This document shows positions 10,476 through 20,415 of a DNA stretch of 24,919 bases, piece by piece. The notes beneath the pieces were generated by a model that searched no databases, was not told where the DNA came from, and was given only the letters and a program-made list of their open reading frames with translations. The position numbers and the translations under genes are program-made. This DNA is from Ichthyophonus hoferi (Eukaryota; Opisthokonta; Ichthyosporea; Ichthyophonida; Ichthyophonidae): NCBI GenBank assembly GCA_002751075.1, contig NAOQ01000829.1:1430-26348 (forward strand), given 5' to 3'. Every line of letters begins with the position of its first letter. Within the stretch, counting starts at the first letter, position 1.

Positions 10476-11739
10476 TTTTGTTTGAATAAGCATTTCCCAT
10501 ATAGTACAGACAAGAAAGTAAAATGAACCCTTTTACCATCTTTTATAAAAACCTTACCCAACAGGAGCTGAAGGATAATTTCCCTCTTACAACCCATACA
10601 ACCCATTCGTCTGGCCATGCCCAGGACTACCCAGCTCCTGGCTGGGAGGAAAAGTCACAGTAAATGCCTCCTTCACATATCAAAAGAAATACTGTAAGAT
10701 CTGCTAGTCTCCCTCCTAATTCAATTGGAATACCACCAGTGGGGGAGTACCATCATTTTGAACACAAGTGATGAACTAAACGACCAACATCAAAAGCAGA
10801 AAACTAGCATCAAGAAGAAAAAGTGGACCACTCTGATAAAGACATTGCGTTACGACCAGAATTTCTGATTCATATTTTAAGAGTAATATGGAATCTACAA
10901 TTAAACTTTTGTTTTTAAAAGGATTACAAAAATGAATTGATAGAAATGAAAGTTATTAATTCCCAGATGCTAATTTATACAAAAGCTGTATTTTTATTTT
11001 CTTTTATAAACTTGGTTTTTGTTTTATAGTTATTAAGTGTTATGACATTTATCGGAATTTTAAGTAATTCATTTTTAAACATTTGATGTTTTTTAATTTT
11101 TAATGTTTCTATAGGGTTTTAATTGATTCAAAAAATAATAATTACAAAAAAAGTGAATTTAAATTTTTTTCAAAACAAATTGGCGCTTATAGATCCCTCA
11201 CCCTTATAGTTGAATATAAGGGGGAGGGTCTTTTATTTTGGGGAAGACAGTAGGCACAAAAAAAAAATCAAATTAGAAAGTAAAGAATTAAAACTAGAAC
11301 AAAAAAAGATATTAGCATATCTTCACTCACAACACACACATCCCTGCAATCAATGGTCCCGTAAATCACAACAAGGCATCTGTTTTCATTGATACAGATG
11401 ATTCAAAAAGAGTAAAGGTTGGCGTAGATTCAGCGGAGTATACCATGATAACAGCTCAACGTACGAACTACAATGGAAAGAGTTTACCTTGTACAAATGA
11501 GGAAATTTTGACTCTTCGAATCACTCTAAGATTCAATTATATCGGAGTTAAATTCTTTTTCCAATATATTCTGATCCAGAAGATCAGGGAATGAAATCAT
11601 TAGGAATAATAGACAGTAAGATCAGAGACTACATTATCCTGTGGCTCCTCAAGGCAAAACAGCAAGTAGTATTTATTGTAGATGCTTGTCATCTGGTTAC
11701 CACTCCTTACCAGGACATTTCTGGTATTATAGACTCCAA
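10476..11739 (+). other. Diverged linker between integrase and reverse transcriptase of the copia fossil
   Basis: Pro-rich, weakly conserved sequence expected between the two domains in copia pol. AT-rich stretches at 10860-11180 suggest decay or a small insertion. No separate gene was seen. Confidence 0.45.
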
Positions 11740-12660
11740 GAAACTTAAATAGTCTCTTAGGGCCCAATGGTTCAAGGCCATAAGAATGAAGTTGACCAGT
11801 GTCAATGAGTATGGTATTTAGATACTAGTTTTGAGACCACATACTAGTACCACTATTCTCATATTACTATGGGCTTTTCATTGCAAACATAATGACAAAG
11901 GAAAGTTAATTACTCACAAAGCAAGGTTGGTAGCCCAAGGATCACAGGAGACCGATGATATAGACTATCACAATGTTTCATCCTCTGTGGGGTCATATGT
12001 ATCAATACATTTTTTTCTCGCAAATGCAGGAGCAAGAGATTATGATCTATCCCAGATTGACATTAACTTAGCATGTTTGCATAGCTGTCTGGAGAAACCA
12101 GTATATATGGAACAACCCCCAATGCATACAGATCCTAAGAAGAAAAGCCATGTATGTCAACTTACAAGATGCTTCTACAGGTTACATGGCTCTGGATAAC
12201 TGTGGAACATAATGTTGGACCACCTTGTGCAATTGGTATATTTTCCCCATGGAATACTAGCCCTGCCCTTACATGTTTCCCAACCCTAAAAAGGAGTTTA
12301 TAGCACTGGCGATTTATGATTATGGCACTCTCCCATGTGTTGAGAAAACGGAGGACTGTGCCAAATTTATCAAGAAGATTTCCAAATATTTCCCCACCAA
12401 ATCTACAGGATTCTCTTGATCCTTACTTGGGTGTAGTATTAGAAAACGGAAACTGGCTACATTACCCTTAGTCGGTCTGGCTGCATCCAGCTTATACAGA
12501 GCTGCAGTCAACACCAAGGCCGTCTTACCGATTCTCCCATCCTGGGAGACCACGTCCAACTTGGCAATTCCAAAGATCTAGATCAATTTCCCTGGGATAG
12601 CACTACATACGGCCGGCTAATTAGTAGCGTAAATTAGATAGCCAAAAGCTCTAGGACTGA
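11740..12660 (+). pseudogene. copia reverse transcriptase remnant
   Basis: Recognised from the copia RVT_2 pattern: a leader like LRAQWFKAIRMKL (family LRxxxxxxWxxAMxxE), then KARLVAQG and DIDYHN, SQIDINLACLH (family QMDVKTAFLNG), then EKPVYMEQPP (family EEVYMxQPxG). Reverse transcriptase copies element RNA into cDNA. It is a broken fossil. Confidence 0.85.
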
Positions 12661-13275
12661 CATTTTATTTGCAGTGTCCATACTCTCAAAATACATGGCA
12701 AAAGCAAATGTGTGTCACTCCAATATGCCAAAACATCCCTTGAGGTACCTCAACACATACAGCGAGGATACTATTGCAAATTACCTGAGGCCAATAAAAA
12801 TGACTCCTGCCCGAATGCATACTGATTTTGTCAATAAACATTGCAGGGATGGAGAATATACCAATGGCGTGTTATATTTATCACATGTGGTTTAATACAT
12901 TGGTCAAGCAAGAAAAAATCCGTAACTGCATTATCAAGCTGTGAATCTGAACACATTGAAATGCCATCATGCTGTCAACAGGTGGCTTAGATCACTGGAA
13001 ATTTTGGACGGATTAAAATTTGTATCAGAACCTATTATTATGTAGGGACAACACTGCAGCCATTCGTTTGAGTTCCTGCAAATGCGTACCTAAAAATACG
13101 TGTCATATTGTGATAAAGTATCATTGCATCAGGAAGGCCGTCAGCAACAACAAAATAGAAGTGAAAAAAATATCCAGCAAAGACCAGGCGGCGACTGCCT
13201 CATCCAGTGTCCAGGGCTGCTGTGTTTCTTTCAGCAAGTCAAAAGGTCTTCTTCTCCCGGCCCCCGGATTTTAGT
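12661..13275 (+). pseudogene. copia RNase H remnant
   Basis: Matches the copia RNase H region. It begins with ILSKYMAKANVCHSNMPKH and LRYLNTYS (family LSRYMxxPxxxHWxAxKRILRYLKGT). CRDNTAAIRLS (family CDNQSAIxLA) and a KYHCIRKAV block (family DIRYHFIRExV) follow. RNase H removes the RNA strand during cDNA synthesis. It is a broken fossil. Confidence 0.75.
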
Positions 13276-13329
13276 TCTATGTGACCGCAGGCACCCCTGG
13301 GGTGTGATTTTGAATACTTACAAACTTAT

Positions 13330-13710
13330 TGAGCATTGGTATTGGCGGTAAACAAAAATTCCCCGAAACTTGGAATATTATTAGTGTAAGATCATTAGTT
13401 CCAAATAGTTATAGCGGATTAGTTAGCAATCTATTGCTGTTAATTGACAATCTGATGATCGGTCAAGATAAAACCAGCCAATGGAAGAAAGAGGTCCAAA
13501 GACTATATGTAAGCTATTTCAGATCATATGTTTAGGAGTCCAGATAGCTCATTGTTTAGGCATCCTGCTTAAGACAAGTCCTTCTGATTTTTTTTTAATA
13601 ATGAAAATATGCTTTGGCATATCCGTACCCCATGTATGCAATGGAGTATGTTAAAGCCTCCTTAATTCAGTACTTCCTTTTCTAAACGAATATAGATCAT
13701 AGGCACGCTC
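13330..13710 (+). repeat. LTR-like repeat, copy C (likely 3' LTR of the copia fossil)
   Basis: Begins soon after the RNase H remnant, where a 3' LTR is expected. It has CCAGCCAATGG (CCAATGG at 13478-13484), a TATATG box at 13504-13509, GGCATCCTGCTTAAGACAAG and AATAATGAAAATATGC. It continues with ATGTATGCAA, TTCAGTA and CTAAACGAATATAG. It matches copy B across these blocks. The left edge is uncertain. Confidence 0.65.
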
Positions 13711-13796
13711 CCGGTCCAGAAGGACGTCTTTAATATTATCCATGAGGATTTCCTATTGGTAACTATCTATAGTCTAATGGCATCATCCTTTTTTTA

Positions 13797-14097
13797 TGGC
13801 ACCAGTGCCAAGAAAAATAGTATAAGTGTGTATATAATTGGTTAGACAACTTTGAATGTATGTGGTTAGGCCTACGGCATTAATTTAGTAAGCTACGGCA
13901 TTACGCCTACCAATGAGTGTACGTACATCTATAAATAGCTAAATAGTCAAAAAATAGAATACTAAAATTCCTTAAGGAAAGCCTATACGAAATACATAAG
14001 AAACATCCAATAAAGTCAATAGTAATCTACTTGAAAAGCTACCCGTATTACAGGGGTAATTCCGTTGTACAGGGGAACAATCGCACCTGTTAATTAA
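13797..14097 (+). repeat. Tandem repeat R2, copy 1
   Basis: One of two adjacent same-orientation repeats of about 255-300 bp. Shared blocks in order are a GCACCA..CAAGAAAA start, TATATAATTGGTTA, GCATTACGCCTACC, AATGAGTGTAC, the ATCTATAAATAG TATA-like box, CAGGAAAGCCT / AAGGAAAGCCT, GAAATAC..AAGAAA, TTGTACAGGG and CACCTGTTAATT. Only about 40 bp separates the copies. Together the CCAAT and TATA elements suggest a small LTR or another promoter-bearing repeat. No coding sequence was seen. Confidence 0.75.
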
Positions 14098-14138
14098 GAG
14101 CTTTGTTTTGAAACAAAGGATACCTTATTTTAATTGCA

Positions 14139-14395
14139 TAGCACCAATATCAAGAAAAGTAATATGTGTGTATATGATTGGTTAAATTAATTTGACCTTG
14201 TGGTTGGGCTCGCAGCACCAACTACAGCATTACGCCTACCAATGAGTGTACATCTATAAATAGTTTTAAACAGTAAAATACCTTCAGGAAAAGCCTGAAC
14301 GAAATACCTAAGAAATATAATAAACTACTTTAATAAATGGTCCTTGTGTTAGAGTGGCAACTTCATTGTACAGGGACAGCTTACACCTGTTAATT
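14139..14395 (+). repeat. Tandem repeat R2, copy 2
   Basis: Second member of the R2 pair, with the same blocks in the same order. Both copies end in CACCTGTTAATT. The TATA-like box TATAAATAG is kept in both. Confidence 0.75.
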
Positions 14396-14596
14396 CTGAT
14401 GCGTTAAAAATGAATTTGAATGTTGAAGCATAATAAAAATGCCTTAAATTGGTCCGTATGTTGCAGTAGTGAAATTATGCGGAAAGGGAGCAATCACACG
14501 ATAATGCTGTTGCGTTGATATCTTGACGTTTGAAAGATAGCATAGTATGATTATCATTTATAGTAGTAATCTGTCTATGACATAAGAACGAGAGTT

Positions 14597-14880
14597 ACCA
14601 TGCACTTCATAAAAAGGCAATTATGGTATGTTAGTGATCTATAATATCTTTGCATTGGTTACAAGTGGTGGCTCCATAGCCTACAAAGAATTATACCTTC
14701 ATAGTAGTTCTAATTAACTAGAAATATTTCACCTAATAGTAAAGATAGGAAGCAGCTCATCCCATCATAAGCTATGACTTATTTCCTAATAGGGTTATTT
14801 ATATACTGGGTATCAATAATTGAAGTCCTCAACAAATCTGCTAAGAATAGAAATCTTTGTATTCAAATTTCTGCGTAAGT
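14597..14880 (+). repeat. Interspersed repeat R3, copy 1
   Basis: Aligns in the same orientation with 23222-23465. The strongest blocks are ATGCACTTCA..TAAAAAGGCAAT, the GTTCTAATTAACTAGAA stretch (GTTCTAATTAATTAGAA in copy 2), AAAGATAGGAAGCAG (AAAGAGATGAAGCAG) and GGGTTAT (CGGTTAT). No coding potential was seen. The family is unknown. Confidence 0.6.
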
Positions 14881-15447
14881 GTACTTATATGGACCACAAT
14901 GCTGTTTTTTCTATTTTGGAAACATTTTTTGTTTTCATCCTTTATTTATGTTACAATTGGTAAGAACTCTGGTTTGGGCTGTGGCCTTATTGAATAGATA
15001 GTATAAAATACAAAAACCAAATTATTTCAGTACACGATACTATGCCATAGTAATTACAAACTACATATGTATACCAAGAAATTTAAATGGCCATTGGCAT
15101 CAGTCTCTTTACTAGTTGATCTAAAATAACTATTATATGGTCATTATAATAACATAAAGAGCAGAGGCCATGAAGCAGTTAGAAGATAAATGACTTTATG
15201 AATGGATAGTCTACTGGATTCAGATGTGAAGCCAAAGGAGTCATACCAAACACCTGTGGAGAGCATGGTGTATAAAATTTTAGTAATTTTAATCAGCATA
15301 TAGAAGGAGAAATTAAATACCAATAGGTATTCTAGAGAACAATAAACAGCAACAAAATCAGACTAAAGTAAATAATATTAATTTAAGGTCTGAATAAGCT
15401 GCTGAAAAAAACAATAACTGAAAGATATGCATAAGGAGGAATATAAA
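14881..15447. other. Region downstream of the cathepsin B-like gene
   Basis: The 3' flank of the - strand peptidase gene. On that strand an ATTAAA lies at 15288-15293, about 155 nt past the preferred stop, and an AATAAA at 14941-14946. Both are weak poly(A) candidates. A further small 3' exon cannot be excluded (see the peptidase entry). Confidence 0.4.
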
Positions 15448-18400
15448 TCAATAATCAAATGGTTTACAGGCATAACACATACCCGGTTCCAGGTTTGGTA
15501 AGGATGCCGCCACATACTTTCCTAGATTCATTCGCTCAGAGTGCATATGTATCTTTCCAAAGCCATTCATCCCCCAATCGGTTCCCCAACTGTTTGCAGC
15601 CTGCATAGATAAGAGTTAATACGTTAAAGGCGAAATAAGATGTGGCAGCGGAAAAAGAAAACAAATTAGTGTTGAAATGTAATGCAGTGATGATATGCTT
15701 TCTATATAACCCAATTAAAACTAATCTTTCCTTGCCTCTTCCCTCCTTCTTTAGAATTCAAGCAAGATCAATCACTTTAACACTAACCAGCCAATAGCTC
15801 TGGCCGTCCTCTACTCCCCAACCTATAATGGCAACAGCATGGCCTCCCTCAGCACGTTCATCCATTTTTGGTGAATAGACACCCGATTCGTAAAAGGAAA
15901 AACTGTTAAATGCAGTGAACGTTGCAATCACGGGACCTGAGGAAGGGTATAGATAGATTAGAGTTGTTTTGTTGAGTACATCAAAAGTTTGTAAATTAAG
16001 GGTCCAATTTTGACCGTTTATGCATCTCATTTAAAGCTATATTTTATATAGAATAGGCTTTATAAATTGAATGTACTCTCATAGTTTTATCTATTAAAAA
16101 AATAAAATAGGGTAGTTTTAAAATAGAATGAATGCCCACTACAAAGAAAGAGCCAATAGAATACCAATGTTTTTCAGTTACCGAATAGTTGCTTTTCATG
16201 ACTGTATAATAATAGTACATACTATGATGTATAATTAAAATTATAAATGCGTATTATTATTGTACTGAAAGACTAGATTATGTTTTAAAAGGGTCAAAAC
16301 AAAGAAGGTATCGATAGTTAATAGTTAGCAAACATTGACGTTCATGTGTATATCTATTCATTCTAACTGCTTTATATATGTATATTCACTGCTATCACTA
16401 TCATTTACTAAACAAACACATTTAGACATAATAATATATTGAAGATATTTTAACTATTTCTCAATGGATTATCGTTTCCTAAATCCGACAATGAACCATT
16501 CACATGCCCCCTTTACTTTATGGTATTACCTGGTATATTACTGGCTGTAATATTAAATTTCACTGCAAAACAACGGACTAAATAATATAATTTAGCAGAT
16601 ATAACTTATTGTTCTACCATTAATTATATAAGGTGTGGTAATGTTTCAATAAAAGGCAAATAGTAGGTATTAATTACAGTGTATGAAATCATTATCTCGC
16701 CCATTATAAACAAGAATTTTAATCACAAGCAGAGAATTAACTGTAACTACCAATAAGTATAGGTGTATAAAAAGATAAAACTCAGAAGTAACAATAAGAC
16801 AATCACTTACCATTCCTAATGATATCTTTCTTAATTAGCAGAGTGTCACCACCCATTAAATAACAACTACCACCCTTGAATAAAGGCCCTACGGTATTGC
16901 ACCTCTGGTCTGCCGATTTACTCTTAGTGTACGGCATGTCTTCCCATGTAGTAACACTGATGATAGGGTTTGTATAAGGTTAGTACACAATGTACCCCAC
17001 TGCACCCGATATATGTGGTTGTTATACTGTTTTGCCATGTCATCATGTTTAGGAAGGTATATTAGTTTATGCATTTTCTCCTACAAAAACATATACATAT
17101 ATGATGCTATACATATTTTTACAGAGAATAAAAATAGCACCTTACCCCGTTTTATTAAAGTAGTTAATAGCATTGTCGATCCACCCTCCTTTACACCCAT
17201 TATTACACATGGTCTGATAGGGTCCTTCTTTAGAGATGATGTCAATCTGTCATTACGATTAAGTTGTTAATAAATGACTTACTGCCATTTGTTTATACAC
17301 GTAGATATAAATACCTATGTATTGATTGATATATTTAAAAGTACACATAAAGTATATTATCTTACTTAAATGTAAAGTATTTTAAAGATTATTTTACTGA
17401 TATATGAACATATACATATGTATAAAGTATTGGCATGTGAAAATACACTCAAAAACGCAACATTTTATACACAAATAAAGTGCATTTTTCTTACAATAGA
17501 GCACACATTCACATATGTACTAAGTATTAATAAGCTACTATGGAATGAATAGATAGACAGCCTCGTATCAAACTATAAATCCAAATCCAAGTTGCCATAG
17601 ATTTATATATACATACATAGGATCACACATAATACAGCCATTACATCATAACCCCAAAGTACAAACCTTGCATGTTTTGTCACAAGATAGAAAGTTCTGA
17701 GGAGAGAGTGTATCTTTAATGACCCCTCCACTCTGTGGAATTATTAGTTAGTACTCATTTTAATTAATGTTATTCTCTCCGGACTATTTTAAACTTGGTA
17801 TAGGTTGGTAACTCTTAATATATATTTTTTAATTTGAAAGGAGAGGGCCTTCCCACAGAAGGTTTAGGGTTATATCCTTGTAATGTTATAGATAGTATGT
17901 ATGATAGTGTATCTATGATAACTTGTAGCAGGTGTATTTAATAAATAAACATACATATTATATAGAAACATTTTAACAGATTATGAGGCTATAAAATTGT
18001 CTGTATTATGGAAAGCTAATTGTCATTAATAAATAGAGCAGTAAAACTATTGGTCCAACATGTTATGTTAATATAGACTGATCTATGAGATATTTATAAT
18101 GACTGGTAGTGGGAGGCTATGTTAATATCAAGATTTTTGTCTAAATAGTCTTAAAAATCCCTATAAAATTTAAAACGATATACCCATATGACTTTAATAT
18201 ATATGCAACATGACAATTTCAGTAATGCAACAATACGTACTACTACTACATGCACTAATATCACAACCAATTAATCAGAAGCTATAACTACCATTTGACA
18301 GATACGAGCAGATAAGGCCCACGCCGTCCTGTAATTTAGGATAAAATTAATTATTAATTATTGTAGACACAGTTCGGGTAGATACTCATCCTCACGTTTA

Positions 18401-19495
18401 AAGAAATCAATCTATTAAATAAAATTTTCAATAAAAGTAACAAGCTGGCATAGGTTCAATAACTTTTATGACCGCAATAATAAATTAAAATGTTTTGAAA
18501 ATATATTTACTATGTTATTTATAAGACGATATATTAGCAAAAAATATTTTATGTGTCCAGTAATATCACTTACGCGAAAGCCCAACATGCCCCACAAGTA
18601 CCTTGATTAAGAATTAGGGGAACACAGCCTGAGTGGTCCATCCTACGGAAGAGTGTTAATAGAGGTGCAGATTATAGGGCATATATATATTTCGAGAAAA
18701 TTTAATATGAAGAGTGATAATTAGCGGCACGAATAACATGATAATGATTGGTTTAGGTAATTAATTAATTGATCAATAAGGAAATCAATTAGAGTGCCAA
18801 AAAAAAATGTGTAGATGTATATATCATATATCAGTATAAATGTTAAAACTATTCCTAACAATCTCATACCTCCAATCAAATGCTTCAGGTATATCCGCCG
18901 TATATGCATAGTCAGGGCTGTCGAGGTGCTGATTGAAAAATACACATTTGAATTCAATACCCGGTTACATGAATACATTCAAACCCTCCCATACTTAACG
19001 AAACCACACTTTCCTTTGTATTATTTAATCAAAAAATCAATCCATTCATTCCTAAAAGATCTTAGGTTCTCTTATAATAAAACAATATTACTTGATATTA
19101 ATTGGTATATTTACACCTTTCGTTCTTGAACTACCGTAGTAAAGCAAAAAGGAAAAAATAACATGCCATGCTAGAAGTCACAAATGCACTCTTACCTTGC
19201 GAGGACAATTATCTTCGTTAATCACCAACCCTACCCCTAGCCTTCCTTGTTCTTGCAAAGTTTTGTTTCCGCGCGTTAGCTGAACATTAAATCGTGTTCT
19301 AATGGGGACACGATTATTCATGTACAATTCACGTTTTATATCAGCTTCAGCTTCTTCTTTAACTGCAATATTGATAGATGGTTGTCTATATTCATTTGAA
19401 CCAGGTAAGGGTGATTCTTGTGCAAGTACTGAAATAAAACATGACGCTAAAGTTGCCACAATCAACAAGAGAATAGTGCGATGCATCTTTAACAT
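15448..19495 (-). CDS. Cathepsin B-like cysteine peptidase (papain family C1A), nine exons
   Basis: Secreted protease. Exons (complement): 19196-19495, 18870-18928, 18574-18642, 18292-18328, 17667-17732, 17146-17246, 16811-16956, 15788-15936 and 15448-15600. All introns are GT..AG, phases agree, and the joined frame is open for about 359 residues. Residues 1-25 form a signal peptide (LLLIVATLASCF core, likely cut after VLA), followed by a propeptide of about 90 residues. The mature enzyme begins near IPEAFDWR. The oxyanion-hole Gln133 and catalytic Cys139 lie in NQGTCGACWAF, the CNNGCKGGW disulfide motif at 191-199, His292 in GGHAVAIIGWG and Asn312 in AANSWGTDWG. NGPVIATF and FYESGVY are typical of cathepsin B relatives. 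No His-His occluding loop follows GCKGG, so endopeptidase activity is more likely than dipeptidyl-carboxypeptidase (inference). The last exon may instead splice at 15483|GTATGTG to an unseen exon. Confidence 0.9.
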
Positions 19496-19548
19496 CTAGA
19501 GAAGATTAAAACATGAAGAATAAGCTAGGAGATAAATGAATAGGCCTG

Positions 19549-19556
19549 TTTATATA
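19549..19556 (-). promoter_or_regulatory. TATA-like box of the cathepsin B-like gene
   Basis: On the - strand it reads TATATAAA, about 53 bp upstream of the first ATG (19495). Initiation some 25-30 bp downstream would leave a short 5' UTR. AT-rich DNA makes chance matches common, so the call is moderate. A TTTTAATCTTCTCTAG tract abuts the ATG and could instead be a splice acceptor. Confidence 0.4.
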
Positions 19557-20246
19557 ACTCAACGAAATAAAGCTGAAGGAACTAAACAAGAATGAAATAA
19601 TAATAGCTGTACCAATATTATAAAGTAATCTGAGATGCACTGAGATACAATGAACATACGCGCCAATCAGATATAATCTGGGGCCTCGGGTTATATAGAT
19701 CTCAGGATAATAAACAAGCAAAAAACCATGTATGTATGGTTATTGTTTTAAACATGTTGTCATACTATCATACCTTATTGCTAAGCAAGCCGAAATATTA
19801 CCTGAGCTCGGCCATTATTTCTCCAGCATGCATAGGAAGTCTCGATACTATTATGAAGACTCTACTAAATCAATGTCCCCATAATATTGGTAATATTGGC
19901 GTTACTATATATTCTTCCTTTTAAGGTATACGTATACCTTTGGTTTATTAATATTACCACACCAAAAATACAATATAGTTGATCTTTCTCCTCGGTTTCC
20001 ATTGGTTTTTTATTTGTTGTTATTTTTTCTTCGGAAGTTGCCATATCTTAAGTGTGCTATTGTCATTGGATACCGAGCATAATATTGAATTATTTGCTTT
20101 TACAGGCTATGAAATTGTTACCATTAGTTTTATTTGTCTTGCCAGAGAATTTCACCATTTTAACATGTGTTGCCACAATGTCCAATAAACATTTAAGTAT
20201 TTCTCATATAAAGAGGATATTTTGTGAGCCATTTCAAGTTGGCTAT
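19557..20246. other. Upstream flank of the peptidase gene, no gene seen
   Basis: AT-rich DNA with overlapping short open frames on both strands and no recognisable domain. It contains the 18-bp palindrome listed separately. Confidence 0.5.
19923..19940. repeat. 18-bp perfect palindrome
   Basis: AAGGTATACGTATACCTT is identical to its own reverse complement, with no spacer. It lies about 430 bp upstream of the peptidase start codon. It could be a dimeric factor site or a chance product of alternating TA-rich DNA. Confidence 0.8.
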
Positions 20247-20300
20247 GCATTACTTAGAGTGGTTAAGAGTACACGTGCCCTTAGCTATGGGGTATTTTTT
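20247..20300 (+). other. tRNA-like fragment (possible SINE head)
   Basis: The text TTAGAGTGGTTAAGAG resembles the D-arm / A-box of Ser or Leu tRNAs (GAGTGGTTAAGGCG). The following CCCTTAGCTATGGGG could form a small anticodon-like arm. No B-box (GGTTCGANTCC) follows; the sequence runs into an A-rich tract. A truncated tRNA-derived SINE is possible, and a working tRNA gene is not. Confidence 0.25.
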
Positions 20301-20415
20301 TAAAAAATAAATAAAAAGACAAACGTAAAAAGAAAAAGAAAAAGAAAAAAAAGGGGAAAAATTAAAATTAAAAAATAAAAAAAGAAGGAAAAAAAAAGAA
20401 AAAAAAAGAGAAAAT
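20301..20415 (+). repeat. A-rich polypurine tract
   Basis: About 115 bases of almost only A and G (AAAAAG-type units, a GGGG island, a few T and C near the start). It could be an expanded A-tail of a retroposed element, given the tRNA-like fragment just before it, or a simple-sequence tract. The Phe-rich open frame on the other strand is its shadow. Confidence 0.85.

Larger units (their letters stand above)
10060..13710 (+). mobile_element. Ty1/copia-family LTR retrotransposon fossil (partial pol plus 3' LTR-like repeat)
   Basis: Remnant of a Ty1/copia (Pseudoviridae-type) element. In copia order it shows the C-terminal part of integrase, a diverged linker, reverse transcriptase and RNase H, then an LTR-like repeat (copy C). 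Integrase preceding reverse transcriptase distinguishes copia from gypsy. Gag, protease and the integrase core were not recognised upstream, so the left end is open; the 5' LTR may be the split A/D repeat at 2.75-4.3 kb. The element is clearly broken, with many breaks (of the order of ten or more), and looks old. Confidence 0.85.

Noticed and set aside
13020-13351. Overlapping + strand open frames after the RNase H remnant
   Set aside because: They are frame shadows over the copia fossil and its flank; no separate gene is supported.
16889-17270. Open frames on both strands near 16.9-17.3 kb as separate genes
   Set aside because: They overlap peptidase exons 6 and 7 in wrong frames or wrong strand. 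The spliced - strand model, with CNNGCKGG and GPLFKGG in phase, accounts for the region.
18721-19129. Open frames of 85 and 104 codons on opposite strands
   Set aside because: Both are shadows over exon 2 of the peptidase gene and its introns. The real exon is only 59 nt (18870-18928) in another frame.
20247-20300. A functional tRNA gene
   Set aside because: Only the D-arm-like part is seen. There is no B-box, T-arm or acceptor-stem pairing.
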